From Oscillibacter sp. (lineage in GTDB: Bacteria > Bacillota > Clostridia > Oscillospirales > Oscillospiraceae): DNA of 64,000 nt. The stretch lies in NCBI GenBank assembly GCA_014799925.1, contig JAAVHC010000009.1, positions 17,279-81,278 of the forward strand, read 5' to 3'. The notes beneath the pieces were generated by a model. It saw only the letters and a program-made list of their open reading frames with translations, did no database searches and was not told where the DNA came from. Below are positions 34,254 through 42,439 of the stretch, piece by piece. Each line of letters begins with the position of its first letter. Position 1 is the first letter of the stretch. Both the position numbers and the translations under genes were made by a program.

Positions 34254-35369
34254 ATGGAAACGAGGCCCTATGTATCCTGGGAATTGATGAACAGCTTCCT
34301 GACCGACGCTTTCAAGGGTTATGGCGTGCCGGAGGAGGACGCGAAGATCTGCGCCGACGTCCTGCTGGAATCCGACCGCCGCGGCATCGAGAGCCACGGC
34401 TGCAACCGCTTCAAGCCCATATACATTGACCGGATCGTGAACGGGACCCTGCTCCCCGTGACGAAAATGGACATCGTGAAGGACACCCCCACCACCGTGG
34501 TGATGGATGCCAACAACGGTATGGGCATGGTGGCCAGCTACCATATGATGGAGATGCTCATTGAGAAGGCCGCCAAATACGGCATGGCCGGCGGCGCCAT
34601 CTGCAACTCCACCCACTACGGCATCGCGGGCTATTGGACCACGATGGCGGAAAAAGCCGGCATGATCGGCATCTCCGGCACCAACGCCCGGCCCTCCGTG
34701 GCCCCCACCTGGGGCGTGGAGCCCATGATGGGCACCAACCCCCTGACCTTCACCATGCCCACGGACGAGGAGTTCCCCTTCAACTTCGACTGCGCCACCT
34801 CCATCGTCCAGAACGGCAAGATCGAGTTCTATGAGCGCTCCGGCAAGCCCACCCCCGAGGGCCTGGTGGTCACCAGGGAAGGCGGCACCATGAGCGATTC
34901 CGGCGAGATCCTCCGGGAGATGCGGAAGGGCAACTGCGCCCTGCTGTCCATCGGCGGCCCGGGCGAGGCCACCGGCGGCTTCAAGGGCTACGGCTTCACC
35001 ACCATCGTGGAAATTCTCTCCGCCGCCCTGGCCGGAGGCCCCTTCATGAAGGAGCTCAGCGGCAGGAACCCCGACGGCAGCAACAGGATGTACCGTCTGG
35101 GCCACTTCTTCTTTGTCATCAACCCCGAGTTCTTCATGGGCCTGGACACCTTCAGAAAGACCGCCGGCGACATCTGCCGGGGCCTGCGGGCCTCGGAGAA
35201 GGCCCCCGGCGCGGAGCGCATCTACACCGCCGGCGAGAAGGAGTGGCTGGCCTGGCAGGACCGTAAGGACAAGGGCGTGCCCGTGGGCGAGACGATCCAG
35301 AAGGAAATCATCGAGGTCCGGGACAAGCTGGGCCTGAAGTATCACTTCCCCTTTGAGGACCGGAAATAA
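34254..35369 (+). CDS. Malate/L-lactate dehydrogenase family (Ldh2) oxidoreductase
   Basis: NAD(P)-dependent 2-hydroxyacid dehydrogenase of the MDH/LDH-2 fold (also ureidoglycolate and sulfolactate dehydrogenases). 371 residues from an ATG after AAGGAG. Family features: SDRRGIESHGCNRF near residues 41-54, the STHYGIAGYW histidine segment, GTNPLTF and the late GFKGYG motif. Substrate cannot be deduced. It is followed eight bases later by a HAD phosphatase gene, likely one operon. Confidence 0.9.
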   Translation: METRPYVSWELMNSFLTDAFKGYGVPEEDAKICADVLLESDRRGIESHGCNRFKPIYIDRIVNGTLLPVTKMDIVKDTPTTVVMDANNGMGMVASYHMMEMLIEKAAKYGMAGGAICNSTHYGIAGYWTTMAEKAGMIGISGTNARPSVAPTWGVEPMMGTNPLTFTMPTDEEFPFNFDCATSIVQNGKIEFYERSGKPTPEGLVVTREGGTMSDSGEILREMRKGNCALLSIGGPGEATGGFKGYGFTTIVEILSAALAGGPFMKELSGRNPDGSNRMYRLGHFFFVINPEFFMGLDTFRKTAGDICRGLRASEKAPGAERIYTAGEKEWLAWQDRKDKGVPVGETIQKEIIEVRDKLGLKYHFPFEDRK

Positions 35370-35377
35370 GCCGCAGC

Positions 35378-36172
35378 ATGCTGGACCTGACGAAAAAGAA
35401 GCTGTTCCTCCTGGATATGGACGGGACCATTTACCTGGGGGACCGGCTCTTTGAGGGCACGCGGCCCTTCCTCCGCCGGGTGCGGGAGAAGGGAGGGCGG
35501 TATCTCTTCGCCACCAACAACTCCTCCCGCGGCGTGGACGCCTATGTGGAGCGCCTGAGGAAAATGGGAATTGATGCCGCGGCTGATGATTTCCTTACCT
35601 CCGTTGACGCGCTGATCTGGTATCTCCGGGGAAGGTACGACGACGCGCTGATCTACGCCTTCGGCACCCGGACCTTCCGCCGGCAGCTTCGCGGCGCGGG
35701 CTTCCGGGTCACCGACCGGCGGGAGGAGGGAATCTCTCTCCTGGTCTGCGGCTTTGACACGGAGCTGACTTTCCAGAAGCTGGAGGACGCCTGCATCCTG
35801 CTGGGAGACCCCGGCGTGGACTTTGTGGCGACGAATCCCGACTGGGTCTGCCCCACCGCCTGGGGCTCCGTGCCGGACTGCGGCTCCGTCTGTGAGATGC
35901 TGTTCCGGGCCACGGGCCGGAGGCCGCTGGTCATCGGCAAGCCGGAGCCGGAAATGGCCCTGCTGGCCATGGAGCGCTGCGGCTTCTCCAGAGAGGAGAC
36001 CGTGCTGGTGGGGGACCGGATCTACACCGACATCGCCTGCGGCGTCAACGCCGGGATCGACACGGCGTTCGTCCTCTCAGGAGAGGGCGTGCCCGCGGAC
36101 ATTGAAAAATATGGCGTCCGACCCTCGGGAATCTATCGGGATATCGGGGAAATCCTTGAGAAGATGGGCTGA
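35378..36172 (+). CDS. HAD-IIA (NagD-like) phosphatase
   Basis: Haloacid dehalogenase superfamily hydrolase of the NagD/PGP type. 264 residues: motif I LLDMDGTIYLGD (residues 11-22), motif II ATNNSSRG, a C2 cap in the middle, Lys in VIGKPEPEM and motif IV VGDRIYTDIACG. Substrates in this family are sugar phosphates, nucleotides, 2-phosphoglycolate or pyridoxal phosphate. It may clear a phosphorylated by-product of the dehydrogenase pathway, which is a guess from the shared transcript. Confidence 0.9.
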   Translation: MLDLTKKKLFLLDMDGTIYLGDRLFEGTRPFLRRVREKGGRYLFATNNSSRGVDAYVERLRKMGIDAAADDFLTSVDALIWYLRGRYDDALIYAFGTRTFRRQLRGAGFRVTDRREEGISLLVCGFDTELTFQKLEDACILLGDPGVDFVATNPDWVCPTAWGSVPDCGSVCEMLFRATGRRPLVIGKPEPEMALLAMERCGFSREETVLVGDRIYTDIACGVNAGIDTAFVLSGEGVPADIEKYGVRPSGIYRDIGEILEKMG

Positions 36173-36300
36173 TACTTTTTCTTGAAAGAAAAAGTATCAA
36201 AAAGAACTTTACTTTCGCTCTCCAATGCTTTGCAATTCCTGAATTTCCGCACGGTGACGGGTTTGCACTTCTAATTAGGAAATAGTAAAAATTCCTCTTT
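36173..36300. repeat. Family E repeat, copy E1
   Basis: Starts with TACTTTTTCTTGAAAG and AAAAAGTATCAAAAAGAACT and continues for ~120 bases that match 63730-63850 (shared CAATTCCTGAATTTC/AATCCTGGATTTC, GGTNACGG, GGAAATAGTA). Lies directly behind the HAD gene stop. Confidence 0.6.
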
Positions 36301-36360
36301 CGCTCACCGTCCCACCGCACGGCGCAAGAAAATCTTAAGAAATCGCTCCAGATATTTCCC

Positions 36361-36390
36361 TTGCATTGGACGCCTCCACCGGCCTATAAT
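36361..36390 (+). promoter_or_regulatory. Promoter of the HD-domain gene
   Basis: TTGCAT and TATAAT, 18 bases apart. Confidence 0.6.
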
Positions 36391-36425
36391 AAAGATATCA
36401 TTCCATGCTGACGGAGGGATTCCCC

Positions 36426-36956
36426 TTGGCCCAGACCTTTTCGGAAATAATCGAGGACATCGTTACTCACCCGCTGTTTGAGCAGTTGAAGGACTGCCCC
36501 CACCACGGCGGGGAAAATTCCCTTTACATCCACTCGGTGGACACCGCCAGGTGCGCCTACCGGCTGGCCCGCCGGTTCGGGCTGAAGGAGGAGCGGGTGC
36601 GGGCCGTGACCCGCGCGGCCCTGCTCCATGATTTTTTCGGCTATGACTGGCAGAGCGAACGGCACCGGCGCTATATCCGCCGCTATTCCGGCTGGCAGCG
36701 GGTCCGGCGTATGCACGCCTTTATCCACGGCTCCCACGCCGCGCACCGGGCGGACCGGCTGTTCGGCCTGGACCAGCGGCAGCGGGACGCGATCACCAGC
36801 CATATGTTTCCCCTGGCCCCCTGGCCGAAAAATTCCGAAGCCTGGCTGCTGACCCTGGCGGACAAGATGGTGGCCTCCAAAGAGGTGGGGGAAACCGTGG
36901 GCTGGCATGTAAAGGGCTGGTATCGCAGAATCGTTCCCGGCCGGCGCCGGAAATAG
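36426..36956 (+). CDS. HD-domain phosphohydrolase
   Basis: 176-residue metal-dependent phosphohydrolase of the HD superfamily. A TTG start at 36426 is preferred because ACGGAGGG lies eight bases upstream; the ATG at 36405 would be only some 8 bases from the predicted transcript start. Motifs: HSVDTARCAYRLA, ALLHDFFGYD (HD pair), AFIHGSHAAHRA and LTLADKMVA. Relatives act on nucleotides or signalling phosphates, but specificity is unclear. Confidence 0.8.
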   Translation: MAQTFSEIIEDIVTHPLFEQLKDCPHHGGENSLYIHSVDTARCAYRLARRFGLKEERVRAVTRAALLHDFFGYDWQSERHRRYIRRYSGWQRVRRMHAFIHGSHAAHRADRLFGLDQRQRDAITSHMFPLAPWPKNSEAWLLTLADKMVASKEVGETVGWHVKGWYRRIVPGRRRK

Positions 36957-37006
36957 CCGGAAAGGCAGCGGTCCGCCGGTCAGTCAGGAAATATTCCGCA
37001 TAAAAA

Positions 37007-37048
37007 GCAGGAGCTTGTGGGAAGAACCCCCGCAAGCTCCTGCCTTTT
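37007..37048 (+). terminator. Terminator after the HD gene
   Basis: GCAGGAGCTTG and CAAGCTCCTGC followed by CTTTT. Confidence 0.75.
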
Positions 37049-37121
37049 ATATAATAAGGACTATTCCTCAAGTAAATCATCATCAAAAGAATAATCGTTC
37101 AGCTTAGGGAAATCTGGGCCT

Positions 37122-37409
37122 TTAATTGAACGTCAGAAGCTGATACGGTTCCACTCCAAGCGCCTTTGCGATGCGATACAAGGATAGCATCGACACAGAG
37201 TAGCAGGATGTTGATTCAATGTGGCTGATGGTTGAATAACTCAAATCGCTCCGTTCTGCAAGTTCCTCCTGGCTTAACCCTCTCGTTTTTCGGAAAAATT
37301 GAATCCGAAAACCTATATTTTTAAGGAACTGCACTTCGTCTGCTGTGTAACATTTTTTCTTGTTTATGACTGACACTCCTTTGCCAGAACATTTTATTTC
37401 ATGATACAC
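37122..37409 (-). CDS. XRE-family transcriptional regulator
   Basis: Helix-turn-helix repressor-type protein, up to 95 residues. The XRE fold covers FRKTRGLSQEELAERSDLSY and STISHIESTS. The start is uncertain: ATG at 37409 has no ribosome site, GTG at 37376 abuts AAAGGA too closely, and an ATA at 37370 would be ideally spaced. Lower GC than the neighbours. Divergent from the SLOG gene at 37520, which it may control; the shared 110 bases between are AT-rich. Confidence 0.82.
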   Translation of the reverse strand: MYHEIKCSGKGVSVINKKKCYTADEVQFLKNIGFRIQFFRKTRGLSQEELAERSDLSYSTISHIESTSCYSVSMLSLYRIAKALGVEPYQLLTFN

Positions 37410-37519
37410 TATTTTTGACTACAAATGAATGTTAAATTAAAGTAGTATATTGCATTATATTCGCAACCGTGCTATAATATATCAGACTAATGAATAAGCG
37501 CTTTGGAGGCAATTAGTAC

Positions 37520-38089
37520 ATGCGCAACGAAGCAAAAAGCGATTTGAATAAATGCTGCGCATTCACCGGCCACCGTCCACACAAACTTCCGTGGAAGGAC
37601 AACGAGGACGACCCCCGGTGCATTGCCCTGAAAAAAATATTGACCGAACAGATCACAGCGCTGGCCGAAGCCGGCATCACGGATTATTTCAGCGGGATGG
37701 CGGATGGGACAGACCACTGCTGTGCCCGGATCGTCCTGACCCTCCGCGAAAAAAATCCCGCGCTGAAGCTCCATTGTCTCCTGCCCCATGAGGGACAGGA
37801 GAACAAATGGAGCGATTCGGCACGGAAGCGGTATCATTCTATTTTAAAACAGGCCGACTTCGTGGAATATGTGAGCCGCGACTACTATGACGGCTGCATG
37901 ATCGCCCGGAACCATTGTCTGGTAGACTCCGCCGGCCTGCTGCTGGCCGTCTACAGCGGGGCCCGGCGAAGCGGCACCGGCTCAACCGTAAACTATGCCC
38001 GGAAGCTGGGCCGGAACATCATCGTGATTGACCCTGTTACCCGGCAAATTTCCTATATTGCACAGGACAAAAAATCAGAAAGGGACTGA
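37520..38089 (+). CDS. SLOG-family (YpsA/DUF1273-like) protein
   Basis: 189-residue Rossmann-like protein of the SLOG superfamily, proposed to bind nucleotide-derived ligands. The family start CCAFTGHRPHKLPW (residues 12-25), the central FSGMADGTDHCCARIVL and the late LLLAVYSGARRSGTGSTVNYA are characteristic. GGAGG stands before the ATG. SLOG proteins occur in nucleotide-signal conflict systems, plasmids and phages; here the neighbours are an XRE regulator and an RHH-like protein. Confidence 0.88.
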   Translation: MRNEAKSDLNKCCAFTGHRPHKLPWKDNEDDPRCIALKKILTEQITALAEAGITDYFSGMADGTDHCCARIVLTLREKNPALKLHCLLPHEGQENKWSDSARKRYHSILKQADFVEYVSRDYYDGCMIARNHCLVDSAGLLLAVYSGARRSGTGSTVNYARKLGRNIIVIDPVTRQISYIAQDKKSERD

Positions 38090-38093
38090 AATC

Positions 38094-38513
38094 ATGGAAA
38101 AGTTAACCATCACAGTGGCAACAAAGACGGCGGACGCGCTGCGTAAGACAGCGGAGGAAGCGCACATACCAATAGGAGAGGTGGTGGACCGCTATGTGTT
38201 GAACGTAGCCCCGGATAATCCGGACAACGCGTTTATACTTGCAATGGAGCACTATCTTATTTGCGTATCCAGGTTAAGCAAAAAAGGCTCCGCGCAGGTT
38301 TTTGGCGATATGTGCGGCGTATTTCTGAGCGCCATCCCGCCGGAGGAACTGGACGATATTGTTTCGCGCTTAAAAGATAATTGGAACCCCTCCGTGGCAG
38401 AGGCGGTTACAGCGGAAGAACGAAAAGAGACCAGAAAAGCAATCGACAACATGGTCCAATCAATCAAAGGCGAATATTTAAGGACCGTATTTTCCAGCTT
38501 GCTCCATGGATAA
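38094..38513 (+). CDS. Unknown protein with RHH-like N-terminus, 139 aa
   Basis: Not a recognised family. The first ~40 residues (KLTITVATKTADALRKTAEE) have the strand-helix-helix pattern of ribbon-helix-helix DNA-binding proteins; the remaining ~100 residues are helical (IPPEELDDIVSRLKDNW). It starts four bases after the SLOG stop with AAAGGGA upstream, so it is coupled to it. An antitoxin-like or regulatory role is possible but no toxin is seen. Confidence 0.72.
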   Translation: MEKLTITVATKTADALRKTAEEAHIPIGEVVDRYVLNVAPDNPDNAFILAMEHYLICVSRLSKKGSAQVFGDMCGVFLSAIPPEELDDIVSRLKDNWNPSVAEAVTAEERKETRKAIDNMVQSIKGEYLRTVFSSLLHG

Positions 38514-38622
38514 CAGCGGCGGCCGCAATTGGTCCGTCGGCCCGCCGTTTTTCAAATTCGTCGGCATATTATACAGAAATGAAACGTTTTATTTGTGTAA
38601 ACGCCGAATTTTTTATCGGGCC

Positions 38623-38651
38623 TTGACATTTTCTGCGTTTGCCGCTATTCT
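38623..38651 (+). promoter_or_regulatory. Promoter of the ABC ATPase gene
   Basis: TTGACA and TATTCT with 17-base spacing; gives a ~200-base leader in which no hairpin of note was seen. Confidence 0.6.
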
Positions 38652-38857
38652 ATAAGCAGCTTGAGCTGGAAAGCCCAGGCAATTCAATTATGAGCTGCCG
38701 CGCCACTCCACAAAATGGCCCGGCAGACTGACAAGAAAGGATGTATCCCGCGTAGGCGTGCGGTGCGGCATTGTGGAGACATGCCGCAATGGACCAGGGG
38801 CGGCGCCCCCTGCTCCGAGGCGGAATTTGCGGAGGCATTTTCGCTAACGCCTGGAAG

Positions 38858-40051
38858 ATGGCAACTGTATCCCTGAAGAACGTCATGAAGATCTACCCCC
38901 ACAGCGGCGACGAGAAGAAGAAGAAAAAGAAGAAGGGCGAGGCTCCCGAGAAGAAAACCAATCTTCAGGTCACTGACCGCGGCGTCATCGCCGTCCAGCA
39001 GTTCAACCTGGACATTGCCGATCAGGAGTTCATCGTTCTGGTTGGTCCCTCCGGCTGCGGTAAGTCCACCACCCTGCGCATGGTGGCCGGCCTGGAAGAG
39101 ATCAGCGAGGGCCAGCTCCTTATCGACGGCAAGGTCATGAACGACGTGGCCCCCAAGGACCGCGACATCGCCATGGTCTTCCAGTCCTACGCCCTGTATC
39201 CCCACATGACGGTCGCTGAGAACATCGCTTTCTCCCTGAAGCTGAAGAAGGTCCCCAAGGATGAGATCGACCGCAAGGTTAAGGAAGCCGCTGAGATCCT
39301 GGGCATCACCCAGTATCTGGACCGCAAGCCCAAGGCTCTGTCCGGCGGCCAGCGTCAGCGTGTCGCCATTGGCCGCGCCATCGTCCGCGAGCCCAAGGTC
39401 CTGCTGATGGACGAGCCTCTGTCCAACCTGGACGCCAAGCTCCGTAACCAGATGCGCGCTGAGATCATCAAGCTGCGTCAGCGCATCCACACCACTTTCA
39501 TCTACGTTACCCACGACCAGACCGAGGCCATGACCCTTGGTGACCGTATCGTCATCATGCGCGATGGCTACATCCAGCAGATCGGCACTCCCCAGGATGT
39601 GTTCGACAACCCCGCCAACCTCTTCGTCGCCGGCTTCATCGGCACCCCGATGATGAACTTCTTCGACGCCAAGCTGGAGAAGGACAGCAACGGCTACTAT
39701 GTCAGCGTTGCCGGCGCCCGCATGGAACTTCCCGCTGACAAGCAGGAGATTCTGAAGCGCAAGAACACCGCCGCTCAGGACGTCACCCTGGGCGTCCGTC
39801 CCGACCACGTCAGCCTGTGCGACGCCAAGGACGCCCACGCTCTGTCCGCCACCGTGGACGTTACCGAGCTGATGGGCGCCACCATCCACATGCACGTGAA
39901 CGTGGCTGGCAAGGACGCCATCATCATTCTGCCCACCATGGACCTGACCGGCGAGCAGAAGAACCTGAGCTACGGCGCGAAGATCAGTGTGACCTTCCGC
40001 GGCGACGTCATTCACCTGTTCAGCAAGGCCGACGAGAAGAGCCTGCTGTAA
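38858..40051 (+). CDS. msmX: Sugar ABC transporter ATPase (MsmX/UgpC type)
   Basis: Energising subunit for carbohydrate importers. 397 residues: Walker A GPSGCGKSTT, signature LSGGQRQRVA, Walker B VLLMDEPLSNLD, H-loop YVTHDQTEA and a C-terminal TOBE/regulatory domain. Between the first strand and the core sits a Lys-rich insertion of about 28 residues (residues ~16-43, including seven consecutive Lys), also known in other clostridial members. It is not next to permease or binding-protein genes and so probably serves several importers, as MsmX does. The start codon lacks a strong ribosome site. Confidence 0.9.
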   Translation: MATVSLKNVMKIYPHSGDEKKKKKKKGEAPEKKTNLQVTDRGVIAVQQFNLDIADQEFIVLVGPSGCGKSTTLRMVAGLEEISEGQLLIDGKVMNDVAPKDRDIAMVFQSYALYPHMTVAENIAFSLKLKKVPKDEIDRKVKEAAEILGITQYLDRKPKALSGGQRQRVAIGRAIVREPKVLLMDEPLSNLDAKLRNQMRAEIIKLRQRIHTTFIYVTHDQTEAMTLGDRIVIMRDGYIQQIGTPQDVFDNPANLFVAGFIGTPMMNFFDAKLEKDSNGYYVSVAGARMELPADKQEILKRKNTAAQDVTLGVRPDHVSLCDAKDAHALSATVDVTELMGATIHMHVNVAGKDAIIILPTMDLTGEQKNLSYGAKISVTFRGDVIHLFSKADEKSLL

Positions 40052-40088
40052 GAGCGGCCCTGCGCTCAGAGCACACGAAGACACCCAG

Positions 40089-40121
40089 GAGCGGCGCGGC
40101 GAAAGCCGCGCCGCTCTCTTT
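40089..40121 (+). terminator. Terminator after the ABC ATPase gene
   Basis: GAGCGGCGCGGC and GCCGCGCCGCTC around GAAA, then TCTTT. Confidence 0.8.
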
Positions 40122-40217
40122 GCTTCCCAAAAGATGCTGTGCATCTTTTGGGAGTAAGTTTCGCTGCGCTCTGCGCCTCCATTGTCGACGCTCGCTCCGC
40201 GCAAAGAGTTTTTCCAT

Positions 40218-40255
40218 GATTCTGCAACGGCCACATCGAGTGGCCGTGCAGAATT
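40218..40255. repeat. Family C short hairpin, copy C4
   Basis: ATTCTGCAACGGCCA and TGGCCGTGCAGAAT around CATCGAG; inverted match of copy C3 at 23768. Confidence 0.65.
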
Positions 40256-40256
40256 A

Positions 40257-40294
40257 GATTGCACATGACCACTCGATGTGGTCATTGTGCAATC
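40257..40294. repeat. Family C short hairpin, copy C5
   Basis: GATTGCACATGACCA and TGGTCATTGTGCAATC around CTCGATG, two bases after C4; its arms match those of copy C2 while its loop matches C3. Confidence 0.65.
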
Positions 40295-40435
40295 ATAGTA
40301 CATGCCGCCGGAAAAACAATTGAACTTTATTTCGCCGCTCCGGCGGCGAAAGGCAGCCAACGGTTGCGGAGAGCTTTTGCGGCAGTCTGGGGGCGGCACG
40401 GACCAGCTGTGCTACCGACCACAATATCTTGGGGG

Positions 40436-40464
40436 TTGACGAATCAGGGAAAATGCGGTAAAAT
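40436..40464 (+). promoter_or_regulatory. Promoter of the LysM/M23 gene
   Basis: TTGACG and TAAAAT with 17-base spacing, 56 bases before the ATG. Confidence 0.65.
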
Positions 40465-40520
40465 ATACTGTAACTATTTGTAACACTTTACCCTGCTTTG
40501 TAACTATCGGAGGATTCCCA

Positions 40521-42137
40521 ATGTTCCAAAGAGATATAAGAAAAAAGGCGAAAAATGAGCGGCCTGCGCAAACCGCCAGACCCAGACACGCTGCCGCCTC
40601 CACTCCGGTCAGCCGCCCCCGCCGGCCGCTGAACTACCGGAGCCGCCGCCGGTTCCCGGAATCCAGCAGTCCCTACCGGCAGCTCCAGCTGCTGCTGGCC
40701 GGCAGCATGCCGCTGCTGCGTCAGAAGGTCAACGTATTGATGTACCGCATACGGTCCGTTTTCTCCAAGCTGACCGCCCGCGTCCGTCAAAGAACGCCCA
40801 GGCACCGGCTGATCCAGGCGGCGGTATTCCTGACCGCCGGATTGGCCCTGGTGGTGTATGCCGCTTTCCAGGTGCTGTATACCACCGCCACCACCCTCTC
40901 CTTTGAGGGGCGGGAACTGGGCACCGTCGCCAGCGAGGAGGAGGCCCAGGCCGCCGTCCGGCAGGTGGAGACCTCCATCTCCCAGATGCTGGGCAGCAGC
41001 TATACCCTGGAGCCGGGCCAGATTTCCTACACCACCAGGCTGGCCTATCGGGGCACGCTGGTGAAGGAGGCCGATCTGGAGGCCGCCCTCAGCGAGTCCC
41101 TCCGCGTGGTGGAGCATGGATTTGCGCTGTACGTCAACGGCGACCTGATCGGCGCGACGCAGACCAGGGAGGCGCTGGAGGAACTGCTGAATCTGGTGTC
41201 TGTGGAATACCGGAACGAGAACACGGTGGGCATTGACTTCGTGGAGGATGTCACCATTCAGGAGTGCAATCTGCCGGTAGAGGATTTCATCAACCTGGGT
41301 GAAACGGCGACTTTGCTGAAAAGCACCAAGGCGGGAGAGGTCACCTACACGGTGAAAAAGGGCGACTGCTGGTCCGTCATTGCCGAGGACAACAACATGA
41401 CCAGCGGCGACCTCCTGCGGCTGAACCCCGGCTACGATATTGACAGGCTTCAGATCGGCGACGAGCTGCTCATCAGCAACGCCGTGCCCTACCTGACCGT
41501 CCGGGCCACGCAAATGGAATACTACGTGGCGGACATCCCCTACGAGATCGAGTACGTGGACGACAACACCATGTGGGAGGGAGAAACCAAGGTCCTTACC
41601 AGAGGCCAGTACGGCACCGCCGACACCGTGGCCCGCGTCACCTATGAGGGCGTGGAAGAGGTAGAGCGGATCATTGAGGAGCAGACCATCCTCACCGAGC
41701 CGGTGACCGAGGTTCAGGCGCGCGGCACGCTGGAGCGGCCCAGCTGGGCGCCCACCGGCAGCTTCCGCTGGCCTGTCAGCGGCGGCACCATTACCTCCCG
41801 CTACGGCTACCGCAATATCTTCGGCGGCACCTCCTTCCACGGCGGCGTGGACATTGCCAAGTCCTACGGCACCGACATCGTGGCAGCTGACGGCGGCATC
41901 GTGATCTATGCCGGCTGGATGGGCAGCTTCGGCTATCTGGTTCAGATCGACCACCAGAATGGGTATGTCACCTACTATGGGCATAACAGCAGCCTTCTGG
42001 TCAGCGTGGGCGACAAGGTCTACAAGGGACAGCACATCGCGGAGATGGGCTCCACCGGACGCTCCACCGGCAACCACTGCCACTTTGAGGTCCGCTATAA
42101 CGGCGAGCGGCAGAACCCCCTGAGTTATCTGCCATAA
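40521..42137 (+). CDS. Cell-wall M23 endopeptidase with LysM and G5 domains
   Basis: 538 residues: a basic cytoplasmic tail of ~90 residues, one membrane segment (about 94-113), a long extracytoplasmic region, LysM (YTVKKGDCWSVIAEDNNM, near 275-292), a G5 domain (EVDDNTMWEGET-like strand region around 345-420) and a C-terminal M23 domain with zinc ligands in SFHGGVDI and HCHFEV. Peptidoglycan hydrolysis at the membrane-wall interface is expected. GGAGG before the ATG. Monocistronic. Confidence 0.88.
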   Translation: MFQRDIRKKAKNERPAQTARPRHAAASTPVSRPRRPLNYRSRRRFPESSSPYRQLQLLLAGSMPLLRQKVNVLMYRIRSVFSKLTARVRQRTPRHRLIQAAVFLTAGLALVVYAAFQVLYTTATTLSFEGRELGTVASEEEAQAAVRQVETSISQMLGSSYTLEPGQISYTTRLAYRGTLVKEADLEAALSESLRVVEHGFALYVNGDLIGATQTREALEELLNLVSVEYRNENTVGIDFVEDVTIQECNLPVEDFINLGETATLLKSTKAGEVTYTVKKGDCWSVIAEDNNMTSGDLLRLNPGYDIDRLQIGDELLISNAVPYLTVRATQMEYYVADIPYEIEYVDDNTMWEGETKVLTRGQYGTADTVARVTYEGVEEVERIIEEQTILTEPVTEVQARGTLERPSWAPTGSFRWPVSGGTITSRYGYRNIFGGTSFHGGVDIAKSYGTDIVAADGGIVIYAGWMGSFGYLVQIDHQNGYVTYYGHNSSLLVSVGDKVYKGQHIAEMGSTGRSTGNHCHFEVRYNGERQNPLSYLP

Positions 42138-42153
42138 GGATGCCATAAGGAAG

Positions 42154-42190
42154 AAGAGGTCCCCGGCGCGTACGCGCTGGGGACCTCTTG
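42154..42190 (+). terminator. Terminator after the LysM/M23 gene
   Basis: AAGAGGTCCCC and GGGGACCTCTT with GCGCG/CGCGC inner pairing. Confidence 0.75.
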
Positions 42191-42195
42191 TCAGG

Positions 42196-42420
42196 TATAG
42201 TCAGTACGGTAGAGAGCGAGTAAATGTTGGGCTTCGCCCAAACCCACCAGGGCTTTGCCCCGTGGGCCGCGCTTTGCGCGGCTTAGGGGCGGGGCGGCCT
42301 TTGGCCGCCTGACGCCTGGACCCACCGCCCTTTGTGCGATTATGCACAGGCGCTCAATGCGCCTGTTGCAAAATCCTGGGCGGCCCTAAACTTTACTGTT
42401 TCTGATCTGCCGCCACTATA
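42196..42420. repeat. Family A repeat, copy A5, with a nested family C hairpin
   Basis: 225-bp element between convergent genes. Begins TATAGTCAGTACGG and ends CCGCCACTATA. Shares with A4 GAGTAAATGTTGGGCTTCG, CCAAACCCACCAGGGC and GGGCGGCCCTAAACTTTA. It has two additions: a GCCGCGC/GCGCGGC plus GGCGGCC/GGCCGCC block, and a family C-type hairpin (about 42338-42376) where A4 has only AAAA. Confidence 0.7.
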
Positions 42421-42439
42421 TAAGTAAAGAAAACTGGCA

